DNA of 63,891 nucleotides. Origin: Mariniradius saccharolyticus AK6 (GTDB lineage: Bacteria > Bacteroidota > Bacteroidia > Cytophagales > Cyclobacteriaceae). The notes under the pieces are model-generated. The model was given only the letters and a program-made list of their open reading frames with translations. It was not told the origin of the DNA and searched no databases. Where the stretch lies: NCBI RefSeq assembly GCF_000330725.2, contig NZ_AMZY02000002.1, forward strand, positions 1 to 63,891, written 5' to 3'. Positions 1-7,491 of the stretch are shown here, one piece after another (the stretch's first letter is position 1; the number at the start of each line of letters is the position of its first letter). The position numbers were made by a program, and so were the translations under genes.

Positions 1-28
1 CACGGTGGTTCGATTCCATCCCCGACCT
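1..28 (+). tRNA. 3' fragment of a tRNA-Cys-like gene (cut by window edge)
   Basis: The first 28 bases are the T arm, 3' acceptor strand and U73 of a tRNA. They match the copies at 141-210 and 347-416 almost base for base; the T loop reads TTCGATT instead of TTCGAAT. The rest lies outside the window, so its anticodon is not visible. By similarity it belongs to the unorthodox C33 group. Confidence 0.7.
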
Positions 29-140
29 CAATCATTTTTCTTTTTCTTGGTAAGAATAAATCCAAGCTTCTGAGAAAATAGTTTGTGGTGGATAATGTCC
101 TAAAAAAAATAGCAGCAGTATCCAAAAAAGCAGATTAAAA

Positions 141-210
141 GGTCGGGTGGCCGAGTGTCAGGCAAGGGTCCGCAAGATTCTATACGGTGGTTCGAATCCA
201 TCCCCGACCT
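141..210 (+). tRNA. tRNA-Cys-like gene, anticodon GCA, non-canonical C33
   Basis: A cloverleaf can be drawn: a perfect 7-bp acceptor stem GGTCGGG/CCCGACC, U73 (typical for tRNA-Cys), a 3-bp D stem GCC/GGC, anticodon arm AGGGT-CCGCAAG-ATTCT with GCA at 34-36, and a 5-bp T stem with loop TTCGAAT. Two invariant features are missing. Position 33 is C instead of U, and the D loop (GAGTGTCA) has no GG pair to dock on the T loop. C32 and G38 could pair, shrinking the loop to five bases. No TAnnTTTG promoter is visible just upstream. It may be a divergent tRNA, a tRNA-derived RNA with another role, or a decaying copy; conservation of the arms argues against simple decay. Confidence 0.6.
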
Positions 211-346
211 CAGAAATTTCAAAGAAATTCTTATTTTTGTAAACCTTAGTCTCCAAGATTGGGTTAAATTATAAGTCGAAACTGAAAGCGGTACCTCATA
301 AAATCCGGTTGTAAAACGAATCGAGATTGAAGAATTCAGCTATCAA

Positions 347-416
347 GGTCGGGTGGCCGAGTGCGAGGCGAGGGTCCGCAAGACTCTTTACGGTGGTTCG
401 AATCCATCCCCGACCT
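347..416 (+). tRNA. tRNA-Cys-like gene, anticodon GCA, non-canonical C33
   Basis: Same architecture as the copy at 141-210: identical acceptor and T arms, GCA anticodon, C33, no GG in the D loop (GAGTGCGA). Compared with that copy, one 3' anticodon-stem base changes T to C, turning a G-U pair into G-C, so the stem is kept while the sequence drifts. A hairpin with a T run follows at 422-446. No clear promoter of its own is visible. Confidence 0.6.
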
Positions 417-421
417 CATAG

Positions 422-446
422 AGCCCTCATGAAATGGGGGCTTTTT
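422..446 (+). terminator. Rho-independent terminator after the tRNA-like copies
   Basis: AGCCCTCAT and ATGGGGGCT form a 9-bp stem (one G-U pair) with a GAA loop, followed by TTTTT. It would end a transcript carrying the copies at 141 and 347. Confidence 0.75.
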
Positions 447-513
447 CTTGTCACCCGTGTTGGCATGATTTTCAACTATTCTTTCTGGGTGCAAGGGAAA
501 TACCACCACAGGT

Positions 514-544
514 TTTGCAATCAAGGACGAATTGCCTACATTTG
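514..544 (+). promoter_or_regulatory. Bacteroidota-type promoter for tRNA-Cys
   Basis: TTTG at 514-517, a 19-bp spacer, then TACATTTG at 537-544 matches the Bacteroidota housekeeping consensus TTTG-N19-TAnnTTTG. The tRNA starts at 562, so transcription would begin about 10 bases before it. Confidence 0.75.
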
Positions 545-561
545 CATTCCGAAAAACAAAG

Positions 562-632
562 GGTCGCGTGGCCGAGTGGCTAGGCAGAGGTCTGCAAAAC
601 CTTGTACAGCGGTTCGAATCCGCTCGTGACCT
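562..632 (+). tRNA. tRNA-Cys(GCA)
   Basis: Canonical tRNA-Cys: acceptor GGTCGCG/CGTGACC with one G-U pair, U73, D loop with GG, anticodon arm GAGGT-CTGCAAA-ACCTT with U33 and GCA, 4-nt variable loop, T arm AGCGG-TTCGAAT-CCGCT. CA follows U73, so the full CCA is not encoded. It has its own promoter (514-544) and terminator (636-664), unlike the three relatives upstream. Confidence 0.95.
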
Positions 633-635
633 CAA

Positions 636-664
636 AAAAGCATCCGCGAAAGTGGGTGCTTTTT
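636..664 (+). terminator. Terminator of tRNA-Cys
   Basis: AGCATCC and GGGTGCT pair across a short GCGAAAGT loop, flanked by an A run on the left and TTTTT on the right, directly after the tRNA 3' end. Confidence 0.8.
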
Positions 665-768
665 GCATTTTATAGTGATTAGTCTGGGTTTGGGGATCTA
701 ATTCTTTTCTGCGCAAAATCGAACCTTTTCTTTTTTCGATGACGTGGAAGAAATTCCAATGAGTAAGA

Positions 769-1911
769 TTATTTGTAAAACTTATCAATAAAATATAAGT
801 CAATCTTGTCCCTTCTCTTTGGAATCCGTTGGTATAGATTTTTCATCGTCAGGGTAGAGAAAATTCGTTTTTCGCCCAATTGAATGCCGTCTTTCGAGAT
901 ATGCCGGTGGCTGATGAGTTCAAATTGCTTCAGCTTAGACTTGCCATCCACCTTGAAATAGTCAATCCTACCATTTAAACTACCATGGGTATACCTTTCC
1001 ATGTCATTTTGGAAGTTTCTATCTGAATCAGAAATATTAAACCAAATGGTATGAATCGAATAATCTTTGATACTAATTAAAAAAGATGCCTTTGACCCTG
1101 TTTTTGAATAGGTCACTTTTGCATAGCTCTCATCTCCAATTTCCAAAATATCCTCAAAATACCATTGATCGCCGTCCTTCAGGTTAGGAATTAGAAAAGT
1201 CTGCCTTTCGATACTACTTTTATATTCTAGAAAGAATAAAGTCAAGTTGTTATCCTGATCGAATTTCGGAGGGTCATATTTGAATCGATAATCCAACATT
1301 TCCGCCACCTTCAACAAGGTGTAGTGCTGGGCCCCTTTAAAATAATTCATCTCAACAAAATAGGCATCATCATTGGATATATAGATGTTCTTGCCTTTTG
1401 CTGCGGAAAACCCATTTGAGACGAGGACGATATCCATGTTGTAGCTAAATGTTTCCCTCCCATCCTCCATAACCCGCTCCTCGTACTCACATAATCCACT
1501 ATAGTTCTTTGAATAAAAAGTATCATTCACCAAATTGACCGCTCTTGAATAAAACTCGTAAGGACTCAAATCTAAATCAACAATTGAAAATTCAGCAATC
1601 TCCAAATCACTTACCTGCAAAAAAACCTCATTGACTTTGCTGGTCTCAAGGTGGCGCAAATCGATCGACACCTTCCCGTAACCAATATGTGACACATAAA
1701 TGATCGAATCTTTTTGATTCCCAGGTAGGGTGAAGTTTGCGTAACCATTAATCTCGGTAACGGCACCAAAGTGGGAATTCCCAAGCTGGATATGGGCATA
1801 CTCCAAAGCCTTTTTTTCATTCAAATTTTTGACTAAGAAAGAATAAGTCTGAGCAGAAATCTCATCGGCTATTAAATACATTGCGCAGAGGAAAATGAAA
1901 AAAGGTTTCAC
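769..1911 (-). CDS. Secreted carboxypeptidase-regulatory-like domain protein
   Basis: 380 residues with a signal peptide (hydrophobic segment then SAQ). Residues about 22-115 resemble a CarboxypepD_reg-like beta-sandwich: a list-like opening (YSFLVKNLNEKKALEYAHIQ), then GAVTEINGYANF and IIYVSHIGYG, the pattern found in Bacteroidota envelope proteins. The remaining 260 residues look like a beta-rich envelope domain I cannot assign; there is no TonB-dependent barrel. Its ATG overlaps the stop of the upstream propeller gene by four bases, so the two are translationally coupled and probably work together at the envelope. Function unknown. Confidence 0.8.
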   Translation of the reverse strand: MKPFFIFLCAMYLIADEISAQTYSFLVKNLNEKKALEYAHIQLGNSHFGAVTEINGYANFTLPGNQKDSIIYVSHIGYGKVSIDLRHLETSKVNEVFLQVSDLEIAEFSIVDLDLSPYEFYSRAVNLVNDTFYSKNYSGLCEYEERVMEDGRETFSYNMDIVLVSNGFSAAKGKNIYISNDDAYFVEMNYFKGAQHYTLLKVAEMLDYRFKYDPPKFDQDNNLTLFFLEYKSSIERQTFLIPNLKDGDQWYFEDILEIGDESYAKVTYSKTGSKASFLISIKDYSIHTIWFNISDSDRNFQNDMERYTHGSLNGRIDYFKVDGKSKLKQFELISHRHISKDGIQLGEKRIFSTLTMKNLYQRIPKRRDKIDLYFIDKFYK

Positions 1912-3071
1912 GGGAGTTTGAATCGATAAATAACAATCTTTTCGTTGTTCAGATTTCCTACCGAGCCGTCAGCGTAATAATCATCTCCGATTTTGCCAAT
2001 AACTTTGAACGTGTTGGGAACCGCAACGTCTCCGATAAGCTTTCGATCTTGAAAAATCTGCATCCTTTGCGGGTTGTCTTCATACTCGAATTTCGTATGG
2101 TCCTGACTGCCAACGGTGTACGTTCTAAATAAAACCTTGTCCTTCGGAAAATACTTGATGTATCGATAAAACCCTTTATGCACCCTATTATTCCTCCAGT
2201 ATGCCTCCCAATCATCAATTGTGTTTACCTCGATGTAATCAGTATCCATTTGGCTACCACCCGCTCCAAAAGCTTCCTTGATTTTGAAATCCAAATCGGC
2301 AACGTAGATAAGGGAGTCTGGCTCGAAGCTCAGATAAACCTCCTTTTCTTGGATATCGTGATAGAAATAATCAAAGTGTGGGATAAAGCGGTAGTTTAAG
2401 TAAACGTTGGGCCTGTTTCCCATTACTTTCAAGACTTTCCCCGTCTTCAAATCAATTTGTGCATACAAAGCAGCCTCTCGATAATAGGCCTCGTGCATCA
2501 CAAAATTGAATTTGGGATTCGATGATTCCACCTTTGTATAAAGGTATCCATTAATCATCCCCAGTTCATTTGCCCAATATTTGATTTCATATACACCCGG
2601 ATCCTTTGTATTTGGATCGTTTTCGACAGATTCCATAGAGCTGTTATGGTAAAAATCGATCAATCTTTTATTAATCAGATTATTAGTTGAATCGTAGGTA
2701 AAAATCGTATAACCGTCCAAGAAATACTTATTCCCACCAGCTTCCAAGTAAGATTGAAACCGTGGTACTTCGTTTGGCCCTTCTCCCGAAGAAATCAAAA
2801 CACCTAAAAAATTTCCTTCTCTGTCAAACTCAATCAACTCCATTTTAAGCTGATTTAAAAAATGAATTTTTTCCCCCGAAATCACAGTGAATCCTTTCCC
2901 TACAAATCCGTCATAGTTGATTTCCAAAGTGTCCAATTCAAGTTGATGAATTCGAATTTCTGGTAAAACTTTATGAACCAAAAATTGTGACTCGCCTTGG
3001 TCACGTTTACTCTGGCAACTAATGAACAAACCCAAAAATAGGGTAAGCAAGTATGACGTGAACTTCTCCAT
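1908..3071 (-). CDS. 6-bladed beta-propeller lipoprotein
   Basis: 387 residues with a lipoprotein signal ending in LFISC (Cys19). The body is beta-rich, with repeated strand-turn units typical of the Bacteroidota 6-bladed propeller/TolB-like group (for example GKGFTVISGEKIHFLNQ, LIEFDREGNFLGVLISSGEGPNEV, KYFLDGYTIFTYDS). In known Bacteroidota such genes often sit beside genes for small secreted peptides; here two such peptides lie directly upstream, beyond a hairpin at 3098-3127. Inferred role: a periplasmic or outer-membrane anchored scaffold or receptor for the peptides. No catalytic residues recognised. Confidence 0.85.
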   Translation of the reverse strand: MEKFTSYLLTLFLGLFISCQSKRDQGESQFLVHKVLPEIRIHQLELDTLEINYDGFVGKGFTVISGEKIHFLNQLKMELIEFDREGNFLGVLISSGEGPNEVPRFQSYLEAGGNKYFLDGYTIFTYDSTNNLINKRLIDFYHNSSMESVENDPNTKDPGVYEIKYWANELGMINGYLYTKVESSNPKFNFVMHEAYYREAALYAQIDLKTGKVLKVMGNRPNVYLNYRFIPHFDYFYHDIQEKEVYLSFEPDSLIYVADLDFKIKEAFGAGGSQMDTDYIEVNTIDDWEAYWRNNRVHKGFYRYIKYFPKDKVLFRTYTVGSQDHTKFEYEDNPQRMQIFQDRKLIGDVAVPNTFKVIGKIGDDYYADGSVGNLNNEKIVIYRFKLP

Positions 3072-3097
3072 AAAAAACCCCTAAATGAAAATCAAAA

Positions 3098-3127
3098 CTG
3101 TCCGCCAATACTGAAACAGGCGGACAG
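3098..3127 (-). terminator. Intercistronic hairpin between peptide genes and propeller gene
   Basis: CTGTCCGCC and GGCGGACAG form a perfect 9-bp stem. Read leftward it is followed by TTTTGATTTT. It lies after the peptide genes and before the propeller gene, so it probably ends most transcripts and lets a fraction read through, giving many peptide messages per propeller message. Confidence 0.7.
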
Positions 3128-3154
3128 CATCAGTTCAAATCCACAAATTTAAAT

Positions 3155-3358
3155 TTAAAACTGTGGCTGCCAACTGCAATTTCTAAGTTCACAACCCAAT
3201 GGGTGGCAAGACTGCCTGAATGAAATTTGGTTCCCCGGCAAGCAATACCCCTCGCCAACACTATGACAGCGTGGATGTTCACAGGATGCGCTATTTGATG
3301 GATTCGAGTAGAACATCACGCCCAAAATAACAATGGTAGTCATCACAAACTTTTTCAT
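3155..3358 (-). CDS. Six-cysteine secreted peptide A
   Basis: 67 residues: a signal peptide (MKKFVMTTIVILGV..., cleavage likely near NSA) and a mature part of about 43 residues with six cysteines spaced C-4-C-7-C-11-C-4-C-4-C. Its core HPRCHSVGEGYCLPG is identical in its neighbour at 3363-3575, with QISFR and SC following. Even cysteine number and an exported leader suggest three disulfides in the periplasm or outside the cell. It starts five bases after the sister gene stops. It recalls the small exported peptides next to propeller genes in Bacteroides, but the NVEALA motif itself is absent. No function assigned. Confidence 0.75.
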   Translation of the reverse strand: MKKFVMTTIVILGVMFYSNPSNSASCEHPRCHSVGEGYCLPGNQISFRQSCHPLGCELRNCSWQPQF

Positions 3359-3362
3359 AGCA

Positions 3363-3575
3363 TCAACTCATTGGGCTTGAACCACAGAAAGTAGCAATTA
3401 GGCATTCATCAAAGCCACATGAGCTTCTAAAGGATATCTGATGACCTGGAAGACAGTATCCCTCTCCAACGGAATGGCACCTCGGATGCATGCAACTTGC
3501 TCCGGCAAAAGACTGAATGCTATGCAGATTGCTGAATAGCATCAAACCGACGAAAATCAAAATTTTTTTTCCCAT
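3363..3575 (-). CDS. Six-cysteine secreted peptide B
   Basis: 70 residues from the ATG at 3573-3575; the frame stays open further upstream, but a signal peptide (MGKKILIFVGLMLF...) starts cleanly here. The mature part has the cysteine pattern C-4-C-7-C-11-C-4-C-5-C and shares HPRCHSVGEGYCLPG and QISFR with peptide A. The last loop and the tail differ (FDECLIATFC against PLGCELRNC), as if the tail varies on a constant core. First gene of the leftward peptide/propeller operon. Confidence 0.75.
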   Translation of the reverse strand: MGKKILIFVGLMLFSNLHSIQSFAGASCMHPRCHSVGEGYCLPGHQISFRSSCGFDECLIATFCGSSPMS

Positions 3576-3671
3576 AATGTTTACACTTAAGGTTAGTTCA
3601 TGAAAACTAAAAAAAAAAAAACAACTGCAAAGCAAGTTTCATTTCAAATATTTTTCACAGCCTTCTATAAA

Positions 3672-3706
3672 GTCAAAAAAAAATGCCGGCCTCTCAGCCG
3701 GCATTT
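3672..3706 (-). terminator. Terminator of rpsA
   Basis: AAATGCCGGC and GCCGGCATTT form a 10-bp stem with a CTCTCA loop. Read leftward it runs into a nine-T tract. It lies 57 bases past the rpsA stop. Confidence 0.85.
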
Positions 3707-3762
3707 TTAAATGTTGGTCAGAACCATAGATTATTTTAGTCCTTCCCGTTTATTTCTAGAAG

Positions 3763-5535
3763 TTACTTCTTGCCTTCCATTTTCTCCTTCAACTCTGCCA
3801 AAGCATCGATGTCTCCGAAAGTGGATTTCTCGGCAGGAGCAGGAGCCTCTACTTTGCCTTCCTCGCCTTTCTTCTTCACAACTTTCTTGGCACCGGCCGA
3901 CTTGGCTTCTTCCTTAAACGTTGCAGTGTGGGAAAGCACGATTCTCTTATCGTCTTTTGAGAACTCGGTTACTTTGAAATCAAGAGATTCGCCAACTTCT
4001 ACGGTTGAGCCATCTTCTTTCTCCAAGTTTTTGGAGGTTGCAAAACCTTCAAGACCATAAGGAAGCTCAAGAACTGCGCCTTTGTCATTCTTGGAATTCA
4101 CAGTGCACTTGTGGACAGAACCAATCGGAAACACTGTTTCAAATGTATCCCAAGGGTTTTCCTCCAATTGCTTGTGGCCCAAGGCAAGTCTTCTGTTCTC
4201 AACGTCCAATTCCAATACAGCTACTTCGAGCTCATCGCCCACTTTCACGAATTCGGAAGGATGCTTGATTTTCTTGGTCCAGGAAAGATCAGATACGTGA
4301 ACCAATCCGTCGATTCCTTCTTCCAATTCCAGGAACAGGCCGAAGTTGGTCAAGTTTCTAACGACACCTTTGTGCTTGGTACCAACAGCGTATTTGGTCA
4401 CCATGTCGCCTTTGGTCCATGGATCTTCGGTCAATTGCTTAATGCCCAGAGACATTTTCCTTTCGTCTTTGTCCAAAGTCAAGACAACCGCTTCGATTTC
4501 GTCACCAACTTTCACAAAATCAGCTGGGTTTCTCAAGTGCTGAGACCAGCTCATTTCGGATACGTGGATCAAACCTTCTACTCCAGGCGCCAATTCGAGG
4601 AACGCACCATAATCGGCCACGTTCACGATTTTGCCTTTCACCCTAGAACCAATTTCGAGTTCAGCTGACAAGGCATCCCATGGATGAGCCGTCAATTGCT
4701 TCATGCCGAGAGAGATACGCTTCTTGTCATCATCGAAGTCAAGTACAACGACTTGAACTTTGTCATCCAAGCTAAGCACTTCCTCTGGGTGGTTGATTCT
4801 GCCCCAAGAGATATCGGTGATGTGCAAGAGACCGTCTACACCACCCAAATCGATGAACACACCGAAGTTGGTCATGTTTTTGATCACACCTTCCAATACC
4901 TGACCTTTTTCGAGGTTATTGAGGATTTCTGCTTTTTGTTTTTCGAGGTCTTTTTCTATCAACACTTTGTGCGATACGACCACGTTATCGTTGGTGTGGT
5001 TGATCTTCACCACTTTCACTTCCATTTTCTTACCGACGTAAATATCGAAATCCCTGATAGGTTTCACGTCGATCTGGGAACCTGGCAAGAAGGCTTCTAC
5101 ACCGTAGATATCCACGATCAAGCCACCTTTGGTTCTTCTCTTCACCAAGCCTTCGATTACGGAATCGTTGGCCAAGGCGTCTTCGATATCGGTCCAAGCC
5201 CTTACCATTCTGGCTTTCTTTCTGGAAAGCACCAATTGGCCCAAGGCATTTTCCTGCTCTTCGATAAACAGTTCGACTTCATCACCGATCTTGAGGTTAG
5301 GAAGGTCACGGAATTCGGACACTGGCACCAAACCATCAGACTTGAAGCCGATGTTGACGATGACGTCCTTGTCATTGATACCAACGACGGTACCTTTGAT
5401 GACTTCATGCTCGGTGATTTCCTTCAAAGTACCGGAATAGAGTGCTTCCATTTCGGCTCTTTTTTCCTTGGAGTACCCTTCACCAAAGCCTTTGGTGCTG
5501 AAATCGTCCCAGTTAAAATCTTTCTGTTTAGACAT
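3763..5535 (-). CDS. rpsA: 30S ribosomal protein S1
   Basis: About 590 residues from the start MSKQKDFNW (an in-frame ATG three codons upstream is less likely). Six S1 OB-fold repeats can be read in order: IKGTVVGINDKDVIVNIG, VIEGLVKRRTKGGLIVDI, VLEGVIKNMTNFGVFIDL, RVKGKIVNVADYGAFLEL, KHKGVVRNLTNFGLFLEL and VHKCTVNSKNDKGAVLEL. The C-terminal tail is Lys/Glu/Ala rich. S1 sits on the 30S subunit and helps place mRNAs on the ribosome, important in Bacteroidota where Shine-Dalgarno signals are rare. A Bacteroidota-type -7 box and a hairpin-containing leader lie upstream. Confidence 0.97.
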   Translation of the reverse strand: MSKQKDFNWDDFSTKGFGEGYSKEKRAEMEALYSGTLKEITEHEVIKGTVVGINDKDVIVNIGFKSDGLVPVSEFRDLPNLKIGDEVELFIEEQENALGQLVLSRKKARMVRAWTDIEDALANDSVIEGLVKRRTKGGLIVDIYGVEAFLPGSQIDVKPIRDFDIYVGKKMEVKVVKINHTNDNVVVSHKVLIEKDLEKQKAEILNNLEKGQVLEGVIKNMTNFGVFIDLGGVDGLLHITDISWGRINHPEEVLSLDDKVQVVVLDFDDDKKRISLGMKQLTAHPWDALSAELEIGSRVKGKIVNVADYGAFLELAPGVEGLIHVSEMSWSQHLRNPADFVKVGDEIEAVVLTLDKDERKMSLGIKQLTEDPWTKGDMVTKYAVGTKHKGVVRNLTNFGLFLELEEGIDGLVHVSDLSWTKKIKHPSEFVKVGDELEVAVLELDVENRRLALGHKQLEENPWDTFETVFPIGSVHKCTVNSKNDKGAVLELPYGLEGFATSKNLEKEDGSTVEVGESLDFKVTEFSKDDKRIVLSHTATFKEEAKSAGAKKVVKKKGEEGKVEAPAPAEKSTFGDIDALAELKEKMEGKK

Positions 5536-5657
5536 AATGTGCAATGACCCTGAATGGCGACGGCCCTCGGGTCAGGGGACAGCCGTTTTTTTGTTGGACA
5601 TAAAGCCCCTGAAAATCAATCCAAGAGCCCCGTTCACCCGAACGGACTGCAAATGTA
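5536..5657 (-). promoter_or_regulatory. rpsA promoter and structured 5' leader
   Basis: Read leftward, TACATTTG (5650-5657) matches the -7 box TAnnTTTG; no good -33 TTTG at the right distance is seen. Transcription would start near 5643, giving a leader of about 108 bases. In it CCCTGA (5547-5552) and TCAGGG (5570-5575) can pair around a GC-rich loop just upstream of the start codon. This could be a site for S1 autoregulation, which is known in E. coli; here it is inference. Confidence 0.55.
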
Positions 5658-5730
5658 GGATTTTTTAACAAAGACTTGAACCCTGACTAAGAAAAAACTC
5701 GATCATCCATTAAAATTGCGAAAAAACGAA

Positions 5731-5756
5731 AACCCCCGAAATGGCTTCCGGGGGTT
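5731..5756 (-). terminator. GC-rich hairpin in the rpsA/plsC divergent region
   Basis: AACCCCCG and CGGGGGTT form an 8-bp stem with a 10-nt loop. Read leftward, TTTTCGTTTTTT follows, so it looks like a terminator pointing at rpsA, although no leftward gene lies to its right. It may insulate rpsA from stray transcription. Confidence 0.5.
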
Positions 5757-5821
5757 GTTTGCAAGCGAAGAGTTAGTAAATTGTTAAACGATTGCCCAAA
5801 ATTAACCAAAGGTTTGCTGTT

Positions 5822-6550
5822 ATGAAAATTGTCTGGTGGATTTATACCATCTACGCGGCTATCTGCTTCGTGTTTTGGATGCTCGTATTCGGCTTGGGAA
5901 TTGTGATTCCGCTATTGGTCAGTCCTCGGGGCGGAAAGGTATCCTTTGTCTTTATCCGACTTTGGGCCCGGATTTGGTCTGCCATGGTCGGCATCCGCTA
6001 TGAAGTGCACGGAAGGGAACATATTGAGCCACACAAACCCTATATCTATATTTTCAACCACCGTTCCTTTATCGATGCACCCGTAATCCCCATGGCGATC
6101 CATCAGGAAGTGCGCGCGATTGGCAAAAAGGAGCTGTCGAAAATCCCCTTGTTCGGATTCATCGTGTCCCGCGTCGCGGTGTGGGTGGATAGGCAAAACT
6201 CCGAATCCAGAAAAGCCTCTGTCGAAAAACTCCTCCACATCCTCAACCAGGGCATTTCTATCGTAGTCGCTCCGGAAGGTACCCGAAACGACACCAATCA
6301 GACCTTGCTTCCCTTCCAAAAAGGGGCATTTCGCATCTCGGTCGAAACTGGAGTGCCGATCCTCGCCATGGCAGTAATCGGCGCAGACCATATCATGCGA
6401 CGGGGTTCCATGATGATGCGGCCCGGAAAAGTACGGGTCTATCTTTCGGCGCCTATCGATCCGAAACCCTATCAAGCCAACAATGACTTTGAGAGCTTGG
6501 CGGAAAAATGCTACAACCGATTGGAGTCTATGATCATGGTGAATGAGTAA
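5822..6550 (+). CDS. plsC: 1-acyl-sn-glycerol-3-phosphate acyltransferase
   Basis: 242 residues from ATG 5822 (MKIVWWIYTIY); the frame is open ten codons further but the hydrophobic N-terminus begins here. Acyltransferase motif I NHRSFID gives the HX4D pair (His80, Asp85) and EGTRN is motif III. One or two membrane segments at the N-terminus anchor it to the inner membrane. It adds the second acyl chain to lysophosphatidic acid in phospholipid synthesis. Divergent from rpsA; shares a bidirectional terminator with the convergent gene at 6658. Confidence 0.88.
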   Translation: MKIVWWIYTIYAAICFVFWMLVFGLGIVIPLLVSPRGGKVSFVFIRLWARIWSAMVGIRYEVHGREHIEPHKPYIYIFNHRSFIDAPVIPMAIHQEVRAIGKKELSKIPLFGFIVSRVAVWVDRQNSESRKASVEKLLHILNQGISIVVAPEGTRNDTNQTLLPFQKGAFRISVETGVPILAMAVIGADHIMRRGSMMMRPGKVRVYLSAPIDPKPYQANNDFESLAEKCYNRLESMIMVNE

Positions 6551-6620
6551 GCCTAGGCAAAGTCTTAGGACAATTGTTAGAAAAGGCGTATAGCACAAAT
6601 TCAAAAATTGGAATTGGATT

Positions 6621-6660
6621 AAAAAAGTCCGAGGGCTTGACCCTCGGACTTTTGTTTTTA
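6621..6660. terminator. Bidirectional terminator
   Basis: A 13-bp stem (AAAAGTCCGAGGG with CCCTCGGACTTTT, loop CTTGA) with an A run on one side and a T run on the other lies between the convergent genes at 5822 and 6658. The stop codon of the leftward gene is inside its T-rich flank. Confidence 0.9.
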
Positions 6661-7491
6661 TTTCTCCGCCATCACCTTCTTGATATAGGCGACGCTCTGT
6701 GGGATCTGCTGAACAGAGCGGGAAGACTCGTCCTCGATGATCAGGTATTCGGTGCCCATTTTTTGGGCTTGCTTGATAATGCCACGGATATCTATATCTC
6801 CTGTGCCCAAGATGACGTTTGTTTCTACATCGCCCCGACCATCAGAACTGCCGGGGGTTCCTTTGGCACGATCCTTCAAGTGAAGCAATGGGAATTCCTT
6901 TGGATACTTTTTCATGATCGCGAGGGGATCGCCACCACCCATCTGCACCCAATACACATCCATGTTGAAATCGTAATTCTTGGCGTTTTTGATCAATTCA
7001 TCAAACAACACCCCTTTGCCATGCGGCTTGAACTCGTACCCGTGTGGGTGATAACAAAGCGTGATGCCGGCGTCTTTGAGGATTTTTCCGGCCTTATTAA
7101 AAACTTCAATGGCCTCTTGGGTTTCCTTGATGCTGAATTGACCTTGGGTATGCGGAATCCAAAAGCAGGTCGCATACTTGGCTCCGTACGCTTTGGCATT
7201 GTCGATAATCGCTTGGGGATTTTCCTGCAGCTGCTTGAAATCCGCGCCAACCGCAATCATACTTAATCCAAGACCGGAAAGAAACTGCTTGTACTCGTCC
7301 AGCGACATACCGTAAGTGCCTCCCCCTTCGAGGTAGTTGATGCCCATTTTTGGTATCAACGCATGCGTGCCTTTGACGTCCGTCTTCATTTCGTTTCGAA
7401 GACTGTACAATTGAAGGGCGATTTGTTGAGCCTGTGTATAGCCGGCAAATAGCAACAATGCCACCAACAATAGAATTGGGAATTTTTTCAT
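6658..7491 (-). CDS. Exported sugar phosphate isomerase/epimerase-like protein (TIM barrel)
   Basis: 277 residues with a signal peptide (LLVALLLFAGYTQAQQ). The body matches the xylose isomerase-like TIM barrel (AP endonuclease 2 fold): IALQLYSLRNEM near the start, CYHPHGYEF, NMDVYWVQMGGGDPL, LLHLKDRAKG and the end motif YLIIEDESS, holding the His/Glu/Asp metal ligands. Exported members of this family are common in Bacteroidota and are thought to act on sugars in the periplasm. The neighbouring Tat-exported propeller gene points the other way, so the two share a divergent promoter region. Exact substrate unknown. Confidence 0.85.
   Translation of the reverse strand: MKKFPILLLVALLLFAGYTQAQQIALQLYSLRNEMKTDVKGTHALIPKMGINYLEGGGTYGMSLDEYKQFLSGLGLSMIAVGADFKQLQENPQAIIDNAKAYGAKYATCFWIPHTQGQFSIKETQEAIEVFNKAGKILKDAGITLCYHPHGYEFKPHGKGVLFDELIKNAKNYDFNMDVYWVQMGGGDPLAIMKKYPKEFPLLHLKDRAKGTPGSSDGRGDVETNVILGTGDIDIRGIIKQAQKMGTEYLIIEDESSRSVQQIPQSVAYIKKVMAEK

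Noticed and set aside
141-416. Selenocysteine or UGA-reading tRNA
   Set aside because: The anticodon is clearly GCA, the acceptor is 7 bp and there is no long variable arm.
327-803. Open frames across the tRNA-Cys genes
   Set aside because: They run through structured tRNA genes and terminators; not coding.
4684-5547. A 287-codon open frame opposite rpsA and several smaller ones
   Set aside because: They lie wholly over the S1 repeats, give no family pattern and come from codon bias of the true gene.
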